Source of the DNA: Mollicutes bacterium | GTDB lineage: Bacteria; Bacillota_I; Bacilli_A; Izemoplasmatales; Izemoplasmataceae | Length of the DNA stretch: 8,046 nucleotides | Direction of reading: 5' to 3' | Assembly: GCA_003551405.1 (NCBI GenBank) | Contig: PUMO01000007.1 | Span: forward strand, 1 to 8,046 | Part shown: positions 1 through 5,686 of the stretch, piece after piece | Layout of the letters: each line of letters opens with the position of its first letter | Numbering within the stretch: position 1 is the first letter of the stretch | Notes under the pieces: model-generated | Told to the model about the DNA's origin: nothing | The model's database searches: none | Seen by the model: only the letters and a program-made list of their open reading frames with translations | Position numbers and translations under genes: made by a program

Positions 1-633
1 ATTGGACTCATCATGGCCTTAATCTTCAGAAAAAGTGAAGCCGTAGAACAGTCCGGAGAATTTAAAGTGGCAGAGGAACCCCGTCCGGAAATGAAATCCT
101 GGCAACAGGGCCTATTCTTTCTCACACTGCTTTCCATGTTAATCTTCAGTGTCTATGAACCGATGCCCACACTCATCTTATTAGTGTTGTTGGTGGTTGA
201 AGTTGTGTTCTTCTTTGAACTAAAAGACATCAAACGCTGGTTGATGGAAACAGGTGATCTCGCCAAAAAGATATTACCGCTTTTTGTGGTAGGGGTCTTT
301 TTTGCGGGGGTGCTTGAATCTGTGCTCAGTGAAGATTTCCTTGCGACACTGGTTGGTGAAAACACCTTGAGTGCAGGCTTGCTCGCCAGTGGTTTTGGTG
401 CCGTGATGTATTTTGCGACCATGACTGAGGTGCCGATCATTCAGTCGCTTATGAATTTGGGCATGCACCCTGGGCCTGCTGTTGCATTGTTGCTTGCCGG
501 CCCTACGCTTTCACTGCCAAACATGATTGTCATCGGCAAGGTCATGGGATTGAAACGTTTACTGATGTACATTGCACTTGTGATGGTGTTTGCAGCGAGC
601 GTAGGATTCGTTGCAGGCATATGGATATTATAA
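1..633 (+). CDS. Permease of the DUF318/UPF0718 (ArsP-like) group, C-terminal half, 5' end outside window
   Basis: Integral membrane protein, probably an efflux permease for a metal, metalloid or related solute; the substrate cannot be read here. The frame is open from base 1 and reads IGLIMALIFRK before a charged linker. That is how the first half of these roughly 300-350-residue permeases ends, so the methionine at base 13 is probably internal and the gene starts upstream. About 210 codons are visible. Hydrophobic segments lie at about residues 40-75 (two), 92-108, 122-138, 155-170 and 188-209. The family-like blocks MTEVPIIQSLMNLGMHPGPA and LLLAGPTLSLPNMIVIGKVMG lie in the second half. It is followed after 26 bases by a small thioredoxin-like gene, a recurrent pairing for this group. 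The cysteine motifs that would hint at substrate are in the unseen N-terminal half. Alternative: a stand-alone half-size permease starting at base 13; no ribosome binding site can be judged in the 12 bases available. Confidence 0.8.
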   Translation: MGLIMALIFRKSEAVEQSGEFKVAEEPRPEMKSWQQGLFFLTLLSMLIFSVYEPMPTLILLVLLVVEVVFFFELKDIKRWLMETGDLAKKILPLFVVGVFFAGVLESVLSEDFLATLVGENTLSAGLLASGFGAVMYFATMTEVPIIQSLMNLGMHPGPAVALLLAGPTLSLPNMIVIGKVMGLKRLLMYIALVMVFAASVGFVAGIWIL

Positions 634-659
634 AATTAAAAATATAGGAGGGAATTAAT

Positions 660-890
660 ATGGTTATTAAAATTTTGGGTAAAGGCTGCAAAAAATGTGG
701 AAAGCTTGAGGAAAACGCCCGTCAGGCTGCAAGAGAAAAAGGCATTGAAGCCACGTTTGAAAAAGTGACTGACATTAATGACATTGCCGAGTATGGTGTT
801 ATGCAAACCCCAGCTTTAGTCATTGATGAATCGGTCAAAGTTGCCGGACGTGTGCCTTCGGCCAAAGCCATCGCACAAATGCTTGAGTGA
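660..890 (+). CDS. Small thioredoxin-fold protein (redox-active disulfide protein 2 / MTH895-like)
   Basis: A 76-residue cytoplasmic thioredoxin-fold protein without the N-terminal extension of ordinary thioredoxin. The active-site CKKC is at residues 10-13, directly after the first beta strand (VIKILG). The TP at residues 50-51, followed by ALVID, fits the cis-proline loop that faces the dithiol. The C-terminal RVPSAKAIAQML helix is typical of the small redox-active disulfide protein 2 group. AGGAGG at 647-652 precedes the ATG by 7 bases, which settles the start. It lies 26 bases after the permease stop and before a terminator, so the two genes are very probably co-transcribed. By context it may keep a thiol or metal site of the permease reduced, or deliver a thiol-bound substrate; this is inference. 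The fold and active site are clear, the physiological role is not. Confidence 0.85.
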   Translation: MVIKILGKGCKKCGKLEENARQAAREKGIEATFEKVTDINDIAEYGVMQTPALVIDESVKVAGRVPSAKAIAQMLE

Positions 891-897
891 ATTCGCT

Positions 898-928
898 AAG
901 CCATTCTCTTTTGAGGATGGCTTTTTTT
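898..928 (+). terminator. Rho-independent terminator after the permease-thioredoxin pair
   Basis: Eleven-base-pair stem, arms 898-908 (AAGCCATTCTC) and 913-923 (GAGGATGGCTT), with one G-T pair, a TTTT loop and a seven-T run at 922-928. It starts 7 bases after the thioredoxin stop codon. This is a strong canonical terminator that separates the pair from the purine operon. Confidence 0.92.
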
Positions 929-950
929 GCGTGCATTCCGTCAAATTTGC

Positions 951-980
951 GTGCAAGCACAGTCTCTTTTCGTGTATAAT
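951..980 (+). promoter_or_regulatory. Putative sigma-A promoter of purA-purB
   Basis: A perfect TATAAT -10 box lies at 975-980, 58 bases before the purA start. With an 18-base spacer the best -35 is GTGCAA at 951-956, a weak match to TTGACA. It sits just after the upstream terminator, where a new promoter is expected. The roughly 50-base leader (981-1031) contains CAAGG (981-985) and CCTTG (1004-1008) that could pair, but I see no riboswitch architecture and no clear PurR box. Confidence 0.55.
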
Positions 981-1038
981 CAAGGGTGGTTAGTTCTTTG
1001 AAACCTTGCTTAAGTTTGGATGATAAAGGAGTCAGTCT

Positions 1039-2331
1039 ATGAGTACACATACGATAATCGGTGCACAATGGGGCGATGAAGGCAAAGGGAAAATCACAGA
1101 TTTTCGTGCAAAACAAGCAGATATGGTTGTGCGTTTCCAGGGAGGAGACAATGCCGGCCATACCATTAAGTTTGCAGGAAAGACCCACAAGCTACATCTT
1201 ATCCCCTCAGGCATCTTTAATGACAGTGCGATCAACGTCCTTGCCAGCGGGATGGTGATCAATCCGTGGAGTTTACACAAGGAAATCACCATGTTGCATG
1301 ACCAAGGATTTGATTCAGCGAACGTTGTCGTTTCAAACCGCGCACATGTGATCTTACCGTTTCATCAAATGTTTGATGAAATCAGGGAAAATGCGCGCAA
1401 ACAAAAAGTTGGGACAACGGGGAAAGGCATTGGTCCTGCATACGCGGATAAAACCCTTCGCCTTGGACTTAGAATGGAAACATTCATCGATTTTGATGCA
1501 TTTGATGCGTTTTTAGATCAGCGCTTGGACGCAATCAATGACTTTTTAAAGGATGCGGGTAAAACGCCGCTTACAAAAGAAGCACTTTTAGAAAAAGCCA
1601 ACCCCGTACAAGCAATGCTTCGCCCAATGGTCAGTGATACCTCGCGGCTGGTGTTTGATTACTGGAAACAGGGCAAACGAATTTTATTTGAAGGTGCGCA
1701 GGGCACGATGCTTTGTTTGGACCATGGGACGTATCCCTACGTGACATCAAGTTCGCCCACTGCAGCCGCGGTTCCCTTAGGATGCGGCATTTCACCGCAT
1801 GTGGTTGAAACCGTAGAAGGCATCGTCAAAGCGTATACCACACGGGTGGGCGGTGGAAGCTTTCCAAGTGAAATTACCGGTGAGACTGCCCGGGCCATTC
1901 AAACCAAGGGCAATGAATTTGGGACCACGACAGGACGGGCGCGCAGGGTAGGATGGCTTGATCTTGTGGCGCTTGAACATGCTGTGCGCATCAATGGTTT
2001 CACCTCACTGACACTGACGCTGCTCGATGTGCTTGAAGACTTTGAAACCATAAAAGTTTGCACTGCCTACCGGCTTGATGGAAAAATGATTGCCCATGTG
2101 CCCGCTGATATTCATGCGTATGAACGCTGTGAACCGGTTTATGAAACGCTTAAAGGGTTTAAAGGCCCCATAAGTAACGTAACAGACTATCACGCCTTAC
2201 CAGATGCAGCCAAAACATATATCCAGTTTATAGAAAGTCACCTCGGCGTTCCGGTTGGCACGGTCTCTGTTGGGCCTGACCGAACGCAAACCTTTGATAT
2301 CATTGAGGGAGTGTGTGGTTTGGATGATTGA
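1039..2331 (+). CDS. purA: Adenylosuccinate synthetase
   Basis: A 430-residue cytoplasmic enzyme that joins IMP and aspartate using GTP to give adenylosuccinate, the first step committed to AMP. The length is normal for bacteria. The N-terminal P-loop-like motif is QWGDEGKGKI at residues 10-19, with Asp13 and His41 (in QGGDNAGHT) at the positions of the E. coli catalytic pair. The IMP-binding GTTGKGIGPAYADK segment lies near residue 130. EGAQGTMLCLDHGTYPYVTS contacts phosphate and IMP, KAYTTRVGGGSFPSE is the aspartate-loop region, and GTTTGRARRVGWLD carries the nucleotide-binding arginines. AAAGGAG at 1025-1031, 7 bases before ATG, fixes the start. The last 8 bases overlap purB, so the two consecutive enzymes of AMP synthesis are translated from one message. 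No truncation or missing catalytic residue is seen. Confidence 0.98.
   Translation: MSTHTIIGAQWGDEGKGKITDFRAKQADMVVRFQGGDNAGHTIKFAGKTHKLHLIPSGIFNDSAINVLASGMVINPWSLHKEITMLHDQGFDSANVVVSNRAHVILPFHQMFDEIRENARKQKVGTTGKGIGPAYADKTLRLGLRMETFIDFDAFDAFLDQRLDAINDFLKDAGKTPLTKEALLEKANPVQAMLRPMVSDTSRLVFDYWKQGKRILFEGAQGTMLCLDHGTYPYVTSSSPTAAAVPLGCGISPHVVETVEGIVKAYTTRVGGGSFPSEITGETARAIQTKGNEFGTTTGRARRVGWLDLVALEHAVRINGFTSLTLTLLDVLEDFETIKVCTAYRLDGKMIAHVPADIHAYERCEPVYETLKGFKGPISNVTDYHALPDAAKTYIQFIESHLGVPVGTVSVGPDRTQTFDIIEGVCGLDD
2305..2311 (+). promoter_or_regulatory. Ribosome binding site of purB inside the end of purA
   Basis: GAGGGAG lies within the purA coding sequence, 12 bases before the purB ATG at 2324. 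The spacing is longer than the usual 5-9 bases. Ribosomes ending purA at 2331 would stand directly over the purB start, so translational coupling probably compensates. An in-frame GTG at 2315 is only 3 bases from the site, too close to be the start. Confidence 0.5.
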
Positions 2332-3619
2332 ACGTTATACCAATGAATCCATGAACTTTTTAAATAGCGACGAAGCCAAATTTAAAAACTTTCTGGCCGT
2401 GGAACTTGCGGTGCTCAAGGAACTGGAAGACAAAAACCGTATTCCTAAGGGAACCCATGATATCATTAGACATGATGCACGCATCGATGTTTCAGATATC
2501 AAAACAAAAGAAGCTACCACCAAACATGATGTTGTGGCGTTTGTTCAAAGTGTGAGTGAAACGCTAGGAAGCAACGCCAAATGGTTTCATTATGGCCTGA
2601 CCAGTACCGATGTGGTTGATACGGCCAATGCACTGCTTTATAAGCGTGCCAATGATATCATCGCCTCAAGACTTAATCGTGTCCTTGAAACGCTTAAAAC
2701 CTTGGCCCATCGCTATAAACACACCCCCATCATGGGCCGCACACACGGCATTCATGCGGATGTGAGCAGTTTTGGGTTAAAGATGGCACTTTATTATGAT
2801 ACGTTCAACAGGCATCAAGCGCGTTTTTCCAAGGTCCGTCAAAACATTGAAACCGGCAAACTCAGTGGAGCAGTCGGAACCCACCGCATTATTGACCCTT
2901 CCATGCAGGATAAAGCCCTTGAGACACTTGGCTTGTTCGCACCGAACGCGAGCACTCAGGTGCTTTGGCGGGATTATCACGCCGAATACGCTTCCCTGCT
3001 CAGTCTCATTGGTGGAAGCGTTGAACAGCTCGCCGTTGAACTTAGACATCTTTCACGTACAGAAGTGGGGGAAGTTTCTGAAGGGTTCGCTAAAAAACAA
3101 ACCGGCTCATCGGTCATGCCCCACAAGAAAAACCCCATCGCTTCAGAAAATTTAACGGGGTGTGCACGCATGCTGCGCGGCTATATGACCATGGCCCATG
3201 AGAATATTGCGCTTTGGCATGAACGCGACATCTCACACTCGTCTGTTGAGCGTGTGGGGTTTATTGATAGTTTGATTTTAAGTGAGTATATGCTTGATAG
3301 ACTTAATAAAACGCTTTTTAATCTCGATGTTCATGAAAAAACCATGCGTCAAAACATTACGCTGACAAAGGGTGCATATGCGGCGCAGCACGTGATGCAT
3401 GCACTCATCGATAATGGTATGCAGCGAAGCGAAGCATATGAGTTGATGCAATCGCTCGCCTTTGAAGCACAGTCGAACAATACATCGTTTAAGGAGTGTG
3501 TCATCAATAATGAACAGATTAAGGCTTTGTTAGATGATGCCACGATTAATGCGCTTTTTGATCCCAACGGTGCTTTTGAACATCTTGATCATCTTTATAA
3601 ACGCATTGGCCTGGAATAG
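2324..3619 (+). CDS. purB: Adenylosuccinate lyase
   Basis: A 431-residue enzyme of the fumarase/aspartase superfamily that releases fumarate from adenylosuccinate (giving AMP) and from SAICAR in IMP synthesis; usually a cytoplasmic homotetramer. The frame stays open upstream to an ATG at 2255. I place the start at 2324 because the protein then begins MIERY, the conserved start of this family, and catalytic residues fall at Bacillus subtilis PurB numbering: His68 in TTKHDVVAF, His89 in HYGLTSTDVVDT and His141 in GRTHGIHAD. The superfamily signature GSSVMPHKKNP is at residues 261-271 and contains the catalytic serine of the flexible loop. LWHERDISHSSVER follows near residue 300. It overlaps purA by 8 bases (ATGATTGA), so it forms a two-gene operon with the enzyme of the preceding step. 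A hairpin follows the stop. Confidence 0.98.
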   Translation: MIERYTNESMNFLNSDEAKFKNFLAVELAVLKELEDKNRIPKGTHDIIRHDARIDVSDIKTKEATTKHDVVAFVQSVSETLGSNAKWFHYGLTSTDVVDTANALLYKRANDIIASRLNRVLETLKTLAHRYKHTPIMGRTHGIHADVSSFGLKMALYYDTFNRHQARFSKVRQNIETGKLSGAVGTHRIIDPSMQDKALETLGLFAPNASTQVLWRDYHAEYASLLSLIGGSVEQLAVELRHLSRTEVGEVSEGFAKKQTGSSVMPHKKNPIASENLTGCARMLRGYMTMAHENIALWHERDISHSSVERVGFIDSLILSEYMLDRLNKTLFNLDVHEKTMRQNITLTKGAYAAQHVMHALIDNGMQRSEAYELMQSLAFEAQSNNTSFKECVINNEQIKALLDDATINALFDPNGAFEHLDHLYKRIGLE

Positions 3620-3624
3620 AAACT

Positions 3625-3657
3625 GAAATGTCCGCCTCATTAAGAGACGGACATTTC
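3625..3657 (+). terminator. Hairpin terminator after purB
   Basis: Ten perfect base pairs, GAAATGTCCG (3625-3634) with CGGACATTTC (3648-3657), with a further CTC/GAG inside and an ATTAA loop. It starts 5 bases after the purB stop. The following bases, TATATGTAG, are not a true T tract, so termination on the + strand may be incomplete. The stem is symmetric and could also act on leftward transcripts. The hairpin is clear; its efficiency is not. Confidence 0.65.
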
Positions 3658-3726
3658 TATATGTAGAAGAGAGAGTTGAGACAACATGCCTCTGGCTCCA
3701 TTGCTACTTTATCTAGGTGTACTATG

Positions 3727-3754
3727 ATTATACCACTTATTGTTGGGGATACAA
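3727..3754 (-). promoter_or_regulatory. Promoter-like sequence reading leftward in the purB/lipoprotein gap
   Basis: On the minus strand an extended -10 (TGGTATAAT, 3735-3727) lies 16 bases downstream of TTGTAT (3754-3749). It would start a transcript near 3720, running toward the purB terminator and antisense to purB. No recognised gene lies downstream in that direction. A 15-codon frame (ATG at 3687-3685, stop at 3642-3640, GGAG 8 bases upstream) is present but proves nothing. AT-rich intergenic DNA often contains such boxes by chance. Confidence 0.25.
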
Positions 3755-3757
3755 GTA

Positions 3758-3781
3758 AAATGTTACTTTTTCATAACATTT
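3758..3781 (-). terminator. Weak hairpin at the end of the distal lipoprotein gene
   Basis: AAATGTTA (3758-3765) and TAACATTT (3774-3781) can form an 8-bp AT-rich stem with an 8-base loop. It overlaps the lipoprotein stop codon at 3771-3773. On the minus strand the stem ends in TTT and continues TACTTG, so there is only a short T run. It is the only candidate terminator directly after this gene; the purB hairpin further on may be the effective stop. Confidence 0.3.
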
Positions 3782-5597
3782 CATGTAACAAGGTTTCATA
3801 GAGTTTATCTACTTGATCAAAATCTTCCATGTCAAACGCAATATCGGGTGCAATGCCGCCTTCAATTGACTGGTAGTTTTCATCAGTAAGCATGGTGGGA
3901 GACGATAGTGCGACTACGGCACCATTTGGTAAACTGACTTGTTTGACACTATTCGCCCCACCGGTGCTTGTTTCACCGATCAGTGTGGCTGCACCGTTTT
4001 GGCGGACGAGTTCAGCCATTAAATTGCCCGCGGAATAAGTAGCGTTTGAGGTGCGCAGTACCCAATCAACATCATGGTCAAGCGATGTACTTGCTTGGTA
4101 GGTTAAGGTTTCACGTGTTTGTGCAAGGGTGTTGAACTGATGAATATCAATGGGCCCTTCATGAAACAAAGAATAAGCTTTCACCATATTGGTGAGCATG
4201 CCGCCGGTATTGCATGATACGTCGATTACAACAATGTCTGTGTCTTCATCCACATCATGCAGTGCTGTTTCAAAGTCCTGGATGGTGGTTTCTTTGAAGT
4301 CAGGGAGTTCGATGATGCGCATCGATTCATAGTCATGCGTGGTTGGTACAGATGAACAAAGGCCCATTTCATTAAGATCATCAAGCGTGGTTTCAATCGT
4401 GCTGACATTGGTCGAATCATTATCTTCTGAAATAGAGGGGAGCTTATCGCGGGTAAACATACTTGAATTCAAATAAGTTGTATGTGGATCGTTGAGCGAT
4501 GAAAAAACGTCTTGCATACGTTTATCATGCGCATCATCAAAGTCTGTAAAATCGCTTGCGTTTAGTTCGCTATAATAGCTATCAATCTGTTGATAATCTT
4601 TCAGCCCATAAAAATGGTCGAATAAGAAGACCGTAAAATCATAGTGGTATTGCATTAAAATGTCATTTGCGTCATGCGAGTTATAGTGTTCACTGAAGTT
4701 AAAATCATGGAGTACATTGGCACCCTCCCCATACGCATCATACCCATAAAGGGCATCGTGGGTGTAGTGAACATTGAAACTTTCACCACTTAGCATTAAG
4801 TTAAGAACATGAAGCGGTACAAATACATGCCCTTCATGGTTGATGATTTCCATTTGGTAATCATTCAAGTAAAACGTAATGGGTTCACCGCTGTCCTTAG
4901 TATAATTGTAAAGTTCAACTTCATTGGCATAGGGAAGTGAAGGGGAGAAGTGAAAGGCATTCAGCATGCCATAATCTGAAAGCGTAATGGTATTGTCTGC
5001 AGCATTAAATGTTAAAGCCATGGACACACTTTGTTTAGCTTCTTCATGATCGATTAGGGTAAGCGTTTTGCGGGCATCATCTGTTGAAATATCAATCAAA
5101 TGCTTATTAATGACGCCACGGTACTCACTCTCACTATCCAACAAATCGATAAAGTCTTTAACGCTGACATAAGGAATGGCGTATGGTTCGTTATAATGCA
5201 CGTCCAAAGGGTTTGGGTTAATCGTGTACTGCGATACATTATAAAATTCGAGTGTGTTAGTATGTTTTAACGGCTCATTTTTAGGCACGGTTAATTGAAT
5301 GGTTTCTTCACGGAAGGTATCGTCATTTTCAAGGGTTATTTCAAGTGTCACCGTTTCGTCGCCTTCATAATAGCTTGGACGCACAAAGCCTTCACCGTGC
5401 TTAAAACGCTCTGGGTCCGAAGCATTAATGTGAACATCGAACTCATTGAGTCTCGGTTCAATGGGCTTGGGCTCTTCGCCCGCCTCTATTACACTAAGGG
5501 TTTCAATAATCTCACGCATCGTGTCATCGGCTTGATCCGTGCATGCGCTTAAGGATAAAAGTAAGACGCTCATAAGGATAAATGTCATGGTTTTCAT
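3771..5597 (-). CDS. Surface lipoprotein with C-terminal S41 peptidase-like domain (distal paralogue)
   Basis: A 608-residue predicted lipoprotein anchored outside the membrane. The signal peptide has lipobox LSAC at 16-19 (Cys19 lipidated). Residues about 45-105 resemble a degenerate bacterial Ig-like module. Stretches around 138-153 (IPYVSVKDFIDLLD) and 258-290 (VFVPLHVLNLML) resemble copper-amine-oxidase-N-type repeats. The S41 (Tsp/CtpA/IRBP) core runs from about 315 to 590: FDHFYGLKD, LNDPHTTYL (His372), VVIDVSCNTGG (455-466), TYSAGN with Ser522, GETSTGGA (541-548), and IEGGIAPDI near the end. I see no PDZ domain. The lysine expected 25 residues after the serine in S41A enzymes is Gly547, so a tricorn/IRBP-like Ser-His mechanism or loss of activity are both possible. 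Cys414 and Cys462 are the only mature cysteines besides Cys19. The start is fixed by AAAGGGG (5606-5612), 8 bases upstream. Paralogue of the next gene. Substrate unknown. Confidence 0.85.
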   Translation of the reverse strand: MKTMTFILMSVLLLSLSACTDQADDTMREIIETLSVIEAGEEPKPIEPRLNEFDVHINASDPERFKHGEGFVRPSYYEGDETVTLEITLENDDTFREETIQLTVPKNEPLKHTNTLEFYNVSQYTINPNPLDVHYNEPYAIPYVSVKDFIDLLDSESEYRGVINKHLIDISTDDARKTLTLIDHEEAKQSVSMALTFNAADNTITLSDYGMLNAFHFSPSLPYANEVELYNYTKDSGEPITFYLNDYQMEIINHEGHVFVPLHVLNLMLSGESFNVHYTHDALYGYDAYGEGANVLHDFNFSEHYNSHDANDILMQYHYDFTVFLFDHFYGLKDYQQIDSYYSELNASDFTDFDDAHDKRMQDVFSSLNDPHTTYLNSSMFTRDKLPSISEDNDSTNVSTIETTLDDLNEMGLCSSVPTTHDYESMRIIELPDFKETTIQDFETALHDVDEDTDIVVIDVSCNTGGMLTNMVKAYSLFHEGPIDIHQFNTLAQTRETLTYQASTSLDHDVDWVLRTSNATYSAGNLMAELVRQNGAATLIGETSTGGANSVKQVSLPNGAVVALSSPTMLTDENYQSIEGGIAPDIAFDMEDFDQVDKLYETLLHEML

Positions 5598-5616
5598 CGA
5601 TACATCCCCTTTTTTA

Positions 5617-5633
5617 AATGATATATCATTATA
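5617..5633 (-). promoter_or_regulatory. Candidate promoter -10 box with palindrome upstream of the distal lipoprotein gene
   Basis: A perfect 14-base palindrome, AATGATATATCATT (5617-5630), lies 5 bases upstream of the ribosome binding site. On the minus strand a TATAAT (5633-5628) overlaps its edge by 3 bases. No good -35 is seen; at 17 bases the hexamer is GGTTAT, which lies in the preceding gene's terminator. The palindrome could be an operator or a short 5' hairpin. Its AT-richness makes chance quite possible. Confidence 0.35.
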
Positions 5634-5641
5634 TTATTCAT

Positions 5642-5677
5642 TTATATAAAATAACCGGCTATCTTATCAATAGCCGG
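5642..5677 (-). terminator. Rho-independent terminator between the two lipoprotein genes
   Basis: On the minus strand an 8-bp GC-rich stem, CCGGCTAT (5677-5670) with ATAGCCGG (5662-5655), with a 7-base loop, is followed by TTATTTTATATAAA. It begins 9 bases after the stop of the proximal lipoprotein. It suggests the two paralogues are mostly transcribed separately although they point the same way. Confidence 0.75.
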
Positions 5678-5686
5678 CATAAATAT

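Noticed and set aside
981..1031. Riboswitch or PurR control element in the purA leader
   Set aside because: The leader is only about 50 bases with one weak CAAGG/CCTTG pairing. No conserved purine-riboswitch core or paired PurR boxes could be seen.
2255..2323. Upstream extension of purB to an ATG at 2255
   Set aside because: It would overlap purA by 77 bases and add 23 residues absent from the family. The start at 2324 gives MIERY and puts His68, His89, His141 and the signature loop at the expected numbers.
660..3619. Alternative genetic code with TGA read as tryptophan
   Set aside because: The thioredoxin, purA and distal lipoprotein frames end at TGA exactly where the family lengths end, and tryptophans are TGG.
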